Source: Streptomyces sp. SID13031 (GTDB lineage: Bacteria; Actinomycetota; Actinomycetes; Propionibacteriales; Kribbellaceae). From it: a stretch of DNA of 64,000 nucleotides. Positions within the stretch are counted from its first letter, which is position 1. Every line of letters starts with the position of its first letter. Location of the stretch: contig NZ_JAAGLV010000017.1 of NCBI RefSeq assembly GCF_010548305.1, positions 62,001 through 126,000 on the forward strand. Direction: 5' to 3'. A program made the position numbers and the translations under genes. The notes under the pieces are model-generated. The model ran no database searches. It was not told the origin of the DNA and was given only the letters and a program-made list of their open reading frames with translations. This document shows positions 16,577 to 25,170 of this stretch, in pieces.

Positions 16577-17605
16577 ATGCTTGTGATGGGATCTGCTCGG
16601 CGGTTGGTCGCCGGCGCGGTGATGATGGCGGTGCTGCTGGCGGGATGCGGGAGCAACGACAAGAAGTCGGCGGATACCGGGGTCGGTGACACTGAGGTGG
16701 CGACCGGTGGACGGCTGTTCTCCACGGCTGACGAGGCGACCGCCAAGCTCGGGTCGGACGCCGAGCCGGGAGTGTTCCCGCGGACGGTGAAGCACGCGCT
16801 GGGCGAGACCAAGATCGAGAAGAAGCCCGAGCGGGTCGTGGTGCTCGACAGCGGCGAGCTGGACGGCGTCCTGGCGCTCGGGATCACGCCGGTCGGGATG
16901 GGGACGAATGCCGGGCAGAACGGCGTACCGAGCTATCTGGCGGACAAGGCGCAGGGCATCAAGACCGTCGGCGGGGTCAGCGAGCCGAACCTCGAGGCGA
17001 TCGCCGCGCTGAAGCCGGACCTGATCCTGGGCAGCAAGCTGCGGGTCAACGATCTGTACGGCAAGCTGAGCGCGATCGCGCCGACGGTGCTCAGCATCCG
17101 GCCCGGCTTCCCCTGGAAGGAAGACTTCCTGCTGCTGGCCGACTCGCTCGGCGAGGAGACGAAGGCCACCGGGCTGCTGAACGACTACCAGAAGCGCGCG
17201 AACGAGGTGAAGAGCAAGGTCTCGGGATCGCCGACGATCTCGCTGGTCCGGTTCCGTCCGGGCGACATCCGGCTCTACGGCAACCTGTCCTTCATCGGCG
17301 TTCTGCTGAAGGACATCGGCCTGCCGCGGCCGAAGGTGCAGGACATCAAGGAGCTGGCCCTCGAGATCTCCGAGGAGAACATCGGTCAGGCCGACGGTGA
17401 CTGGATCTTCTACTCCAGCTACGGCAAGCCCGACGCGACGGCGGAGAACAAGGTCGTCAACGGCCCGATCTGGAAGGCGCTGCCGGCGGTCAAGGCCGGC
17501 AAGGTCGCCCGCGTCGACGACGAGGTCTGGTTCCTCGGCCTCGGCCCGATCGGCGCGATGGCGACCCTGAACGACCTGGAGAAGCTGCTCGGCGGCAAGA
17601 GCTGA
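16577..17605 (+). CDS. iron-siderophore ABC transporter substrate-binding lipoprotein (FecB family)
   Basis: The protein (342 residues from 16577) has a lipobox LLAGC (Cys24) and a FecB/BtuF-type two-lobe fold with the strand RVVVLDSGELDGVLALGI and the GGVSEPNLEAIAALKPDLI motif. Such proteins bind ferric siderophores at the outer face of the membrane. No permease or ATPase gene is adjacent, so it must work with a transporter elsewhere. ATG 16586 is an alternative start with better AGGA spacing; both keep the lipobox. The upstream iron box indicates iron-dependent repression. It is convergent with the CMD gene, only 22 bases away. Confidence 0.9.
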   Translation: MLVMGSARRLVAGAVMMAVLLAGCGSNDKKSADTGVGDTEVATGGRLFSTADEATAKLGSDAEPGVFPRTVKHALGETKIEKKPERVVVLDSGELDGVLALGITPVGMGTNAGQNGVPSYLADKAQGIKTVGGVSEPNLEAIAALKPDLILGSKLRVNDLYGKLSAIAPTVLSIRPGFPWKEDFLLLADSLGEETKATGLLNDYQKRANEVKSKVSGSPTISLVRFRPGDIRLYGNLSFIGVLLKDIGLPRPKVQDIKELALEISEENIGQADGDWIFYSSYGKPDATAENKVVNGPIWKALPAVKAGKVARVDDEVWFLGLGPIGAMATLNDLEKLLGGKS

Positions 17606-17627
17606 GCAGCCGGCAATAGAGAGCGGG

Positions 17628-18068
17628 TCAGTCGCCGACGGGTAGCAACCCGCGGGCGGCGAAGACCTTCTTGGCGGTGAAGATCGCGTTCAGCGCCTTG
17701 GGGAATCCGCAGTAGCCGGCGGCGTGCGTGAGGGCCTCCACGATCTCGGTCGGAGTCAGACCGACGTTCAGGGCGGTCCCCACGTGCACCTCCAGTTGCG
17801 GCTCGCAGCCGCCGAGCGCGGTCAGGATCCCCAGCGTCACGAGTTGCCGCTGCTGGGGATCCAGGCCGGCGCGGGCGTAGATGTCGCCGAAGCCGAAAGC
17901 GACGATGTGGTGGGCCAGCGCCGGCGCGATGTCGGCCAGCGCGTCGATCACGGCCGGTGCCGCGCCACCGTCGACGGCGTTCAGCACTGCGGCGCCGCGG
18001 TCGAAGCGGACTTTCTCCTCGGGGCTGTCGATGCTTGGAGCAGGCTCGAAGGTCGGAGGCTGAGTCAT
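17628..18068 (-). CDS. carboxymuconolactone decarboxylase-family protein
   Basis: The 146-residue protein matches the gamma-carboxymuconolactone decarboxylase/AhpD-like fold: an all-helical domain with DIYARAGLDPQQRQLVTLGI and the EVHVGTALNVGLTPTEIVEAL motif containing the conserved His. There is no CxxC, so peroxidase activity of the AhpD type is unlikely. The family often acts as a small accessory or decarboxylase of unknown substrate. ATG 18068 is preferred; GTG 18077 in frame is possible and neither has a strong ribosome binding site. Confidence 0.82.
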   Translation of the reverse strand: MTQPPTFEPAPSIDSPEEKVRFDRGAAVLNAVDGGAAPAVIDALADIAPALAHHIVAFGFGDIYARAGLDPQQRQLVTLGILTALGGCEPQLEVHVGTALNVGLTPTEIVEALTHAAGYCGFPKALNAIFTAKKVFAARGLLPVGD

Positions 18069-18105
18069 GCTCAGCACGCTATGCGCTGGACGGTTCAGTA
18101 CCGGC

Positions 18106-18738
18106 CTACTCCGGCACCCTGCCGCGGTCGGTGACCGGGATGTGTGGCGCGTGTCGCTTGACCGCCTCGGCGAGGGCGTCGAAGTCGAGCGGCTTGCCCA
18201 TCACCTCGAAGGTCCCGGGCCACAGCCGCGACGGTCCCCAGGACTTCGTACTACCGGTCAGCTCGCTGTCGGGGTGGGTGATCACGATCAGGTGCTGGCT
18301 CCAGCTCTCGGTGCCCTCGGTGTCCACGGTGTCCACTTCGGGACGCTCCACCCGGCAGATGCCGTGCACCTGGTCCCAGGGCAGCGTCTGCGGTTGGTCG
18401 CCGCCGAGATAGACGCGTTCGCTGTCGATGCACAGCAAGACGTCGTCGGAGTCGGATTCGCTGCGTGACTCGGTGGTGGTGATCGCGCCCACCAGGACCA
18501 GGATCGGCAGCCCGATCGCGAAGATCAACGGCATCCCGGACCACGACAGCCAGACCGCCTCGAGAGGTCCACGCACCGGCTCGTCGCGAACCAGGGCGAC
18601 CACGACACAGACCAGCGTGAGCAGGACCTCGAGCGCGACGAGCAGCCCACCGAGGTACAGGATCGACGTCGTCGTCCCCAGGCCGGTCCGGCGGACGACG
18701 AACGGCTCGGTAGTTGTCTGCTCACGCATATCCCGCAT
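18106..18738 (-). CDS. two-helix membrane protein with PH-like cytoplasmic domain
   Basis: The 210-residue protein has two predicted membrane helices (about 25-50 and 68-90) followed by a soluble C-terminal domain in which a strand LLCIDSERVYLGG leads into PWDQVHGICRVERP, a pattern resembling bacterial PH domains. Function is unknown. The ATG at 18738 gives MRDMREQ; ATG 18729 is also possible. It is divergent from the YegP-like gene and ends close to the CMD gene, but no operon is evident. The same frame runs open much further upstream, antisense to the EEP gene, and that extension is spurious. Confidence 0.7.
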   Translation of the reverse strand: MRDMREQTTTEPFVVRRTGLGTTTSILYLGGLLVALEVLLTLVCVVVALVRDEPVRGPLEAVWLSWSGMPLIFAIGLPILVLVGAITTTESRSESDSDDVLLCIDSERVYLGGDQPQTLPWDQVHGICRVERPEVDTVDTEGTESWSQHLIVITHPDSELTGSTKSWGPSRLWPGTFEVMGKPLDFDALAEAVKRHAPHIPVTDRGRVPE

Positions 18739-18849
18739 TGTCAGCGCCCTGAGGGTCGGGCGCCAGGACTCGCGGCGATTCTTGGTAACACCGATGCTCC
18801 GTCGGCGATAGTCAGGCGTAGGACGACCAGTGACCAGAGAGGGTGGATC

Positions 18850-19029
18850 GTGGCGGCCAAGTTCGAGGTCTACAAGGATGCTCGGGGTGAGTACCGGTTC
18901 CGGCTGAAGGCGCCGAACGGGCAGATCATCGCGAGCTCGGAGGGCTACAAGAGCAAGGACTCGGCGCTGAACGGCGTCGCGTCGGTGAAGAAGAACGCCG
19001 CTGACGCGATCGTCGACGACCAGAGTTGA
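18850..19029 (+). CDS. small YegP/DUF1508-family protein
   Basis: The 59-residue protein begins with GTG after a GAGGGTGG ribosome binding site. It reads AAKFEVYKDARGEYRFRLKA, then NGQIIASSEGYKSKDSALNG and a short lysine-rich tail, which is the DUF1508 (YegP) fold of one beta-beta-beta-alpha unit. The repeat unit occurs once here; E. coli YegP has two. Function is unknown; members are small cytoplasmic proteins common in actinobacteria. A hairpin terminator follows at 19053-19083. Confidence 0.85.
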   Translation: MAAKFEVYKDARGEYRFRLKAPNGQIIASSEGYKSKDSALNGVASVKKNAADAIVDDQS

Positions 19030-19052
19030 CCCGGAGTTGATGCGGTACGGGC

Positions 19053-19083
19053 CCAGATCTGTTGCCTGAGGCAACGGGTCTGG
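19053..19083 (+). terminator. hairpin terminator after the YegP-like gene
   Basis: The stem CCAGATCT-GTTGCC / GGCAAC-GGGTCTGG (with G-U pairs) has a TGA loop. A second small hairpin CCGTCC-GTTC-GGACGG follows at 19086-19101. Confidence 0.6.
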
Positions 19084-19197
19084 AGCCGTCCGTTCGGACG
19101 GGGCCGGTGGTACCAACGGATGAAATGGGGCCGCCGTCGGGATGATCGGGGCCGCCCTGACTTTGGTCCGGGCCGGGCGTGGGCAAGAATCAACTGC

Positions 19198-20232
19198 ATG
19201 TCCGACCGCCAGGCACTCCCCAGCCGCCGCAAGCCCGGTACCGGCCGCCGCAAGCCAACCAGCGGGCGGGCCGCCGGCGGTCGCGCGGCGACCCGTCGGC
19301 AGCGCAAGGGTGGCAAGTGGCGTCGTGGCTGGTTCATCGCGGTGCTGGCGATCCTGACCGCCCTGCCGTTGCTGTTCCACCGCCAGGTGCCGAACTCGAT
19401 CGGCAACCTCGGCAGCCTGCTCGACACCTTCCTGCCCTGGGTCGGCATCGCCATCCCGATCCTCGCCGTCGCGGCGATCGTCCGGCGGTCCGCCACCGCC
19501 GGGGTGGCGCTGCTGATCCCGGCGCTGATCTGGGCCGGGATGTACGGGAATGCACTGCTCCCGGGCAAGGGCGGCGGCGCGTACGACCTCCGCGTGCTCT
19601 CCCACAACGTGGACGCTGCCAACAAGGATCCCGAGAAGACCGCGCAGGACCTGCTCGCCGCGGACGCGGATATCGTCGCGCTGGAGGAGATCACCTCGGG
19701 TGACCTGAAGATCTACAAGGCCGCGTTCGCCAAGACCTATCCGCACGTCGTCGCCCGCGGCACGGTCGCGCTGTGGTCGAAGTACCCGGTCGAGGAGAGC
19801 GAGTCGGTCGACGTCGGCTTCGCCTGGACCCGGGCCCTGCGCGCCGAGGTCGCCACCCCCGAGGGCAAGGTCGCCGTGTATGTCGCGCACCTGGCCTCGG
19901 TCCGGGTCGGCGCCAGCGGCTTCACCTCGAACCAGCGCAACGAGACGATCGAGCAGCTCGGTCAGCAGATCGCCCAGGAGAAACTGGCCGGCGTCATCGT
20001 GATGGGCGACTTCAACGGGACTGCGAACGATCGCAGCCTCGCCCCGCTGACGTACGGACTCCGCTCGGCCCAGGGCGCCGCGGGCTTCGGCTTCGGCTTC
20101 ACCTGGCCGGCCAAGTTCCCGATGGCCCGGATCGACCACATCATGGTCCGCGGCGTCACTCCCACCAGGGCCTGGGTGATGGACTCCACCGGCAGCGACC
20201 ACCGGCCAGTGGTCGCCGAGCTACGGATCTAG
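19198..20232 (+). CDS. membrane protein with endonuclease/exonuclease/phosphatase (EEP) domain
   Basis: The 344-residue protein has an Arg/Lys-rich N-terminus, about three membrane helices (residues roughly 42-110) and an EEP domain with the metal and catalytic signatures LSHNVDAANKD, IVALEEIT, VMGDFNGTAND and GSDHRPVVAEL. Substrates of this fold include nucleic acids, phosphoinositides and sphingolipids; the membrane anchor suggests an extracytoplasmic or lipid substrate. The ATG at 19198 is preceded by AAGAAT, which may be the -10 of a near-leaderless mRNA; an upstream in-frame ATG at 19120 lacks support. It overlaps the tail of the convergent response regulator by 12 bases. Confidence 0.83.
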   Translation: MSDRQALPSRRKPGTGRRKPTSGRAAGGRAATRRQRKGGKWRRGWFIAVLAILTALPLLFHRQVPNSIGNLGSLLDTFLPWVGIAIPILAVAAIVRRSATAGVALLIPALIWAGMYGNALLPGKGGGAYDLRVLSHNVDAANKDPEKTAQDLLAADADIVALEEITSGDLKIYKAAFAKTYPHVVARGTVALWSKYPVEESESVDVGFAWTRALRAEVATPEGKVAVYVAHLASVRVGASGFTSNQRNETIEQLGQQIAQEKLAGVIVMGDFNGTANDRSLAPLTYGLRSAQGAAGFGFGFTWPAKFPMARIDHIMVRGVTPTRAWVMDSTGSDHRPVVAELRI

Positions 20233-20928
20233 CGGGCCTGCCAGGTCGTGCCGGTAGGCGTACCGGACGGCCTCGGCGCGGTGTCGCGCGCCGATCTTGG
20301 CGAACGTGTTGTTGATGTGCGTCTTGACCGTCGTCTCACCGATGAACAGCAGTTCGGCGATCTCCGCGTTGCTCAGCCCGCGGGCGATCAGCTTCAGGAC
20401 TTCGCTCTCCCGCGCGGTCAGCCCGTCGTTGCGGGGGACCGGCGTCGGCGTCAGCCCGGCGATCAACTTGCGCGACACCTCGGGGTCGAACGTCGACTGC
20501 CCCGCCGCCGTCGCCTGCAAGGCCGCACCGATCTCCACCCGGCCCGCGTCCTTGGTCAGATAGCCCCGTGCGCCGGCCCGCAAGGCCAGCGCGATCGACT
20601 CGTCATCGGCGTACGTCGTCAGCACCAGAACGGCGACCTCCGGGTACTCCGCGGTGATCCGCGCCGTCGCCCGGATCCCGTCGAGCACCGGCATCCGCAG
20701 ATCCATCAGCACGACATCCACGGTGTCCACGGCGCCACCAGCAACGAGCTCTAGCGCCTCGACGCCGTTCGCCGCGGCACCGACGACCTCGACACCATCA
20801 AGCAGCCCAAGCAGCGCCACCAGCCCTTCGCGGACAACCTGCTGATCGTCCGCAACCACCACGCGCACCGGGCGGCGATCTCGCTCCGGACGGTCGCGCC
20901 GGCCGGCTTGTCGTGAGTTGTCAGGCAT
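20221..20928 (-). CDS. NarL/LuxR-family response regulator
   Basis: The 235-residue protein has a receiver domain (RVVVADDQQVVREGL; phosphoacceptor Asp in VLMDLRMP; conserved Lys in GYLTKDAG) and a C-terminal LuxR helix-turn-helix (LTARESEVLKLIARGLSNAE). It is the output partner of the histidine kinase directly upstream, with the ATG overlapping the kinase stop (ATGCCTGA) and GGAGG six bases before it. In-frame codons upstream of 20928 lie inside the kinase gene and are not part of it. The 3' end overlaps the convergent EEP gene by 12 bases. Confidence 0.92.
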   Translation of the reverse strand: MPDNSRQAGRRDRPERDRRPVRVVVADDQQVVREGLVALLGLLDGVEVVGAAANGVEALELVAGGAVDTVDVVLMDLRMPVLDGIRATARITAEYPEVAVLVLTTYADDESIALALRAGARGYLTKDAGRVEIGAALQATAAGQSTFDPEVSRKLIAGLTPTPVPRNDGLTARESEVLKLIARGLSNAEIAELLFIGETTVKTHINNTFAKIGARHRAEAVRYAYRHDLAGPLDP

Positions 20929-22036
20929 CCGCCACCTCCGCCATGACCAGCCACCCGTCGCCGTCCGGTCCAGCCTCCAGCCTGCCACCCACCAGGGCGA
21001 GCCGCTCCCGCATCCCCGCGAGCCCGAAGCCGGTACCGGCCGCCTTTTCTGTTTCAGGTGTGCGCACGGTTAGCCGGATCCCCTTGCTGTAGTCGAGGCG
21101 CACGTCGACCGGTTGGCCCGGCGCGTGTTTGCCTGCGTTGGTCAACGCTTCTCGGGCGGCTCCGAGCAACGCGACGGTGATACCCGACGCGATCGGGCGC
21201 GGCAGACCGGAGTTCGTCACGGTCACCTCCGTTTGATGGTCCTTCTCGTGCTGTTCGGCCAGCGCCGTGAGCGCCTCGGGGAGAGCCGGTACTTCGTCGG
21301 ATCGCAACGCGGCGACCGCGCTGCGCGCCTCGACCAGTCCCTGCACGGCCAGCTTGCGCGATCGGCGGACCCGGTCCAGGGCGCCGGCCGTGTCGTTGCG
21401 CTCAGCAAGCAATGCTTCGGCGAGCTCGAGCTGCACACTGAGCGCCCCGAGCGAATGCGCCAGTACGTCGTGCAGCTCGCGCGCGATCCGGCCGCGCTCG
21501 TCCAGTGCCGCGGCCCGCGCGTGCTCCTGCTGAGCGAGCTGCGTCTGCTCGAGCAACTGCGCCGTCTGCCTGGCCTGTACTTCGTACTGCCGCCGGTTGA
21601 GCCCGAAGGCGACGAGGATCGCCATCCACATCAGCTGTCCGCCGTACCAGCCGGCGGAGCGCTCCCACCACCAGCCCGAGAGACCGAGGGCGGCGGCGCA
21701 ACCGATGCTGACGGCAACGATCGGCCGGTTCCGCCAGGGATGCGCCATCACGGCGATGTCGGTGATCGAGATGAGTACCAGGACGAGCGCGTTGGACCCG
21801 GGGACACCGGTGACCAACGCCGAGCTGATCGCGGCGTACGCGAGCAGCCCGAGCGCCCAGTGCGGCCGGAAGTTCATCAGGAAGGTGCCGGCCAGGAAGG
21901 TGAGCAGGCCCGCCCCGAGCACCACCCAGACCCAGCGCTCGGCCGGCCGGGCGGTCGCCAGCACACCGATCGCCACCGCCGAGGTCATCGCCCGGCCGAG
22001 CCAGCCGGTCTCGCCGAAGATCGCCTTCGTGTTCAC
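20921..22036 (-). CDS. sensor histidine kinase (HisKA_3/DesK-like)
   Basis: The protein has about five to six membrane helices in its first 150 residues, then a HisKA_3 dimerisation helix with the phosphoacceptor His in ARELHDVLAHSLGALS, and an ATPase domain with the N-box REALTNAGKHA and GFGLAGMRERLALVGG. This is the NarL-linked kinase class with no obvious extracellular sensor domain, so it may sense a membrane state or an integral ligand. The start is uncertain; GTG 22036 (VNTKAIFGETGW) is chosen since residues before it are Arg/Ser-rich and poorly coding. It overlaps the response regulator gene by eight bases. Confidence 0.87.
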   Translation of the reverse strand: MNTKAIFGETGWLGRAMTSAVAIGVLATARPAERWVWVVLGAGLLTFLAGTFLMNFRPHWALGLLAYAAISSALVTGVPGSNALVLVLISITDIAVMAHPWRNRPIVAVSIGCAAALGLSGWWWERSAGWYGGQLMWMAILVAFGLNRRQYEVQARQTAQLLEQTQLAQQEHARAAALDERGRIARELHDVLAHSLGALSVQLELAEALLAERNDTAGALDRVRRSRKLAVQGLVEARSAVAALRSDEVPALPEALTALAEQHEKDHQTEVTVTNSGLPRPIASGITVALLGAAREALTNAGKHAPGQPVDVRLDYSKGIRLTVRTPETEKAAGTGFGLAGMRERLALVGGRLEAGPDGDGWLVMAEVADA

Positions 22037-22206
22037 CTGCCCGAGGGTAGGAGACGGCGGCGACGTTTCGGACCATCCCTGGATGGAGATCGGGATGGAG
22101 AAAATCGCCCGGCGCGGCCGGGTGCGGTTCTGTCGGCGGGGGAGAGTAACGTTCCTCACCGGTAGCATCACTATCCGTCACGACCGACGATGCGGAGGAC
22201 CGGTTT

Positions 22207-23889
22207 GTGATTGCGCAAGACTCGATTCTGCGGCTGGATGCCTCAGCGATCGACTACATCATCATCGCGTTGTACTTCACCTTCGTCCTCGGCATCGGGT
22301 ACCTCGCCAAACGCGCGGTCTCGAACAGCCTGGACTTCTTCCTGTCCGGCCGGTCGCTGCCTGCCTGGGTGACCGGGCTGGCCTTCATCTCGGCCAACCT
22401 CGGCGCCATCGAGATCATGGGCATGTCGGCCAACGGCGCGCAGTACGGGATGCCGACCGTGCACTACTTCTGGATCGGCGCGATCCCGGCGATGCTGTTC
22501 CTCGGCGTCGTGATGATGCCGTTCTACTACGGCTCCAAGGTCCGCAGCGTGCCGGAGTTCATGCTGCGCCGGTTCGGTAAACCCGCGCATCTGGTGAACG
22601 CGATCAGTTTCGCCGTCGCCCAGGTGCTGATCGCCGGCGTCAACCTGTTCCTGCTGGCGACCATCGTCAACGTACTGCTCGGCTGGCCGATCTGGCTGTC
22701 GCTGATCATCGCCGCGGCGATCGTGCTGAGCTACATCACCCTCGGCGGCCTGTCCGCGGCGATCTACAACGAGGTGCTGCAGTTCTTCGTGATCGTGGCG
22801 GCGCTGCTGCCGCTGACCATCATCGGCCTGCACAAGGTCGGCGGCTGGCAGGGCCTGGTCGACAAGATCACCGCCGACCCGAAGGGCGGCTCACAACAGC
22901 TGCATGCCTGGCCGGGTGAGCAACTGAGCGGTTTCACCACCAGTTGGCTGTCCGTGATCGGGCTGGTCTTCGGCCTCGGCTTCGTGCTGTCCTTCGGCTA
23001 CTGGACGACGAACTTCGTCGAGGTCCAGCGGGCGCTGGCGAGCAAGAACATGTCGGCAGCCCGGCGGACGCCGATCATCGGCTCGTTCCCGAAGATGTTC
23101 ATCCCGTTCATCGTGATCATCCCCGGCATGATCGCCGCGGTCGCCGTCCCGGAGCTGAAGGAGCTGAAGCAGACCGGCAGCGGATCGGTGACCTACAACG
23201 ACGCACTGCTGCTGCTGATGCGTGACCTCTTGCCGAACGGCATGCTCGGGCTGGCGATCACCGGTCTGCTGGCCTCGTTCATGGCCGGGATGGCGGCGAA
23301 CCTCAGCTCGTTCAACACGGTCGTCACCTATGACCTGATCGAGCGGTACATCGTCAAGGACCGCGACGACGCGTTCTATCTGCGGACCGGCCGGTGGCTG
23401 ACCGTCGGCGGCACCGTCATCGCGATCGGCACGGCCGCGATCGCGTCCGGCTACAGCAACCTGATGGACTACCTGCAACAGCTGTTCTCGTTCTTCAACG
23501 CGCCACTGTTCGCCACCTTCATCCTCGGTATGTTCTGGAAGCGGATGACGGCGACGGCCGGCTGGGTCGGCCTGGTCAGTGGTACGTCCACGGCGATCCT
23601 GGTCTTCATCCTCTCGGAGACCGGGGTGATCAACCTGCCAGGGCAGGGCGCGAGCTTCGTCGGGGCCGGTGCGGCCTTCGTGGTCGACATCCTGGTCAGC
23701 ATCCTGGTCAGTATGGCGACCAGACCGAAGTCGGATGAGGAGCTCAAGGGACTCGTCTACTCCCTGACGCCAAAGGAGGACCGGACCGAGGTAGCGGAGG
23801 AAGGCGACCACGGCTGGTACCGCAAGCCGACCGTGCTGGCCGGGATATCGCTGGCCATGGTCGTCGTCCTGAACATCGTCTTCGGCTGA
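22207..23889 (+). CDS. sodium:solute symporter (SSS family)
   Basis: The 560-residue protein has about 13-14 membrane helices and SSS-family signatures: YFTFVLGIGYLAKRAVSNSL, FFLSGRSLPAWVTGLAFIS and SANLGAIEIMGMSANGAQYG, closest to SGLT-like sugar transporters. It probably imports a sugar or organic solute with Na+. The GTG at 22207 follows GGAGG at 22194-22198. A small two-helix membrane protein lies 22 bases downstream and is likely cotranscribed. It is divergent from the two-component system, whose signal could concern the same solute, though this is only positional. Confidence 0.88.
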   Translation: MIAQDSILRLDASAIDYIIIALYFTFVLGIGYLAKRAVSNSLDFFLSGRSLPAWVTGLAFISANLGAIEIMGMSANGAQYGMPTVHYFWIGAIPAMLFLGVVMMPFYYGSKVRSVPEFMLRRFGKPAHLVNAISFAVAQVLIAGVNLFLLATIVNVLLGWPIWLSLIIAAAIVLSYITLGGLSAAIYNEVLQFFVIVAALLPLTIIGLHKVGGWQGLVDKITADPKGGSQQLHAWPGEQLSGFTTSWLSVIGLVFGLGFVLSFGYWTTNFVEVQRALASKNMSAARRTPIIGSFPKMFIPFIVIIPGMIAAVAVPELKELKQTGSGSVTYNDALLLLMRDLLPNGMLGLAITGLLASFMAGMAANLSSFNTVVTYDLIERYIVKDRDDAFYLRTGRWLTVGGTVIAIGTAAIASGYSNLMDYLQQLFSFFNAPLFATFILGMFWKRMTATAGWVGLVSGTSTAILVFILSETGVINLPGQGASFVGAGAAFVVDILVSILVSMATRPKSDEELKGLVYSLTPKEDRTEVAEEGDHGWYRKPTVLAGISLAMVVVLNIVFG

Positions 23890-23911
23890 GACCCGGAAGG
23901 AGCAACACGAG

Positions 23912-24175
23912 ATGGCAGACAAGAAGAAGGCCGGCGCGTTCGACATCCGGGTGGTGATCGCGCTGCTGATCGCGATCTACGGCCTGGTGCTGACGATCCT
24001 CGGCATCATCGCCGACCCCGCCGAGGTGGCCAAGGCCGACGGCATCAACATCAACCTGTGGGGCGGCATAGGGATGCTCGTCTTCGCCGCGGTGTTCATC
24101 GGCTGGGCCCGGCTGCGGCCGATCGTCGTACCGGTGGAGAAATCGACAGACGAAGCGGCAGAAACAAGCGAGTGA
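23912..24175 (+). CDS. small two-helix membrane protein linked to the symporter
   Basis: The 87-residue protein has a charged N-terminus (MADKKKAGAFDIR), two predicted membrane helices (about 14-34 and 52-70) and an acidic tail. It has an AAGGAG site before the ATG and follows the symporter by 22 bases. I do not recognise a named family. It could be an accessory subunit of the symporter. It is followed by a strong terminator. Confidence 0.75.
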   Translation: MADKKKAGAFDIRVVIALLIAIYGLVLTILGIIADPAEVAKADGININLWGGIGMLVFAAVFIGWARLRPIVVPVEKSTDEAAETSE

Positions 24176-24180
24176 CCTGT

Positions 24181-24215
24181 CGGCACCACTGGTCGTTGTA
24201 GGACCAGTGGTGCCG
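24181..24215 (+). terminator. hairpin terminator
   Basis: Perfect 14-base arms (CGGCACCACTGGTC / GACCAGTGGTGCCG) with a 7-base loop follow the small membrane protein by six bases. Confidence 0.75.
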
Positions 24216-24276
24216 GTGGTTCCTTCCCTGACGTGGGATCCCGGCGTAGCCCCCATTTCACTGCGAAGGACCCCGT

Positions 24277-25170
24277 ATGCCTGCAGCAGTTCCTCTTGCC
24301 CGAAGGGCCTTCCTGGCCCGGATCGGCGTTCTCGGCGCGGCGCTGGGAGGTGGCGGACTGCTCACTCGCAGCCTGCTCAACCCTGCCGCCGCCGCGACGA
24401 ACCCGCTCCTCCCGCCCGCGGTGGACCTGGTCCGCCCCGTCCTCGCGGCACTGGCCCGCGACACCCTCAATGGCCTGACGGCCTTCTGTTTGCCCGGCCC
24501 GGACCAGTACTCCCGGACCCAGCGCGCCTCCAGCCGTACTCCCGGTGCGATGGAGGCCGGCGCGACCGACTTCATGATCACCGCGCTGGACAACTTCGTC
24601 CCGTTCCCCGACGCGCTCGCCCAGCCGATCAGTGCCGCTCTGGTGACGGGACTGGCCGACACGGGCATCAGCCTGCCGGGCCTCGAAATACTGCCTGCTG
24701 AGCTGCGCAGCCTCGACCAGGCGTTCTCAGCGCTGCTGCAGAGCGACGAGGCGATCCCGCTGTCGTTCCCGATCGCCGGCCTGCTGAACCTGATGGCGAC
24801 CCAGGTGAACCCGGCCGCCGTGAACGGGCCGCACCTGTCGCCGTTCGCGCGGCTGACGTACGCCGAGAAGGCGAAGACGTTCGAGCTGATCGAGAAGACC
24901 GACTCGGATCTGATCGCCCTGCTGGACGTGCAGTTCCCCGAGCCGTTGCAGGAGTCCGTGTCCGGGCTGCTCAAGTTCGTCGGCGGCGCGCTGATCGAGT
25001 TCGCCACCTTCGGCGCGTACAGCGAGTTCGCGGTACTGGACAAGAAGACCAAGACGCTGCGCAAGCGGCCGGTCGGCTGGGCACTCACCGGCTACCAGCC
25101 GGACGGCCCGGTCGAGGGCTGGGACGACTTCATCGGGTACTACCAAGGGCGTAAAGAGGTGCACGACTGA
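24277..25170 (+). CDS. Tat-exported small subunit of a GMC dehydrogenase (gluconate 2-DH subunit 3-like)
   Basis: The 297-residue protein starts with a twin-arginine signal (RRAFLARIGVLG, then a hydrophobic stretch and AAAAT cleavage site). The mature part is mostly helical. Its position, one base overlap with the GMC oxidoreductase (TGATG) and Tat signal match the small gamma/hitch-hiker subunit of FAD-dependent gluconate and glucose dehydrogenases, which carries the cofactor-loaded large subunit through the Tat pore. The large subunit here has no signal of its own, consistent with this. Sequence similarity to the family is moderate, so the assignment is partly contextual. Confidence 0.7.
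   Translation: MPAAVPLARRAFLARIGVLGAALGGGGLLTRSLLNPAAAATNPLLPPAVDLVRPVLAALARDTLNGLTAFCLPGPDQYSRTQRASSRTPGAMEAGATDFMITALDNFVPFPDALAQPISAALVTGLADTGISLPGLEILPAELRSLDQAFSALLQSDEAIPLSFPIAGLLNLMATQVNPAAVNGPHLSPFARLTYAEKAKTFELIEKTDSDLIALLDVQFPEPLQESVSGLLKFVGGALIEFATFGAYSEFAVLDKKTKTLRKRPVGWALTGYQPDGPVEGWDDFIGYYQGRKEVHD

Noticed and set aside
18106..20202. 698-codon minus-strand frame reaching into the EEP gene
   Set aside because: Only the last 210 codons have membrane and domain features; the rest is antisense to the EEP gene.
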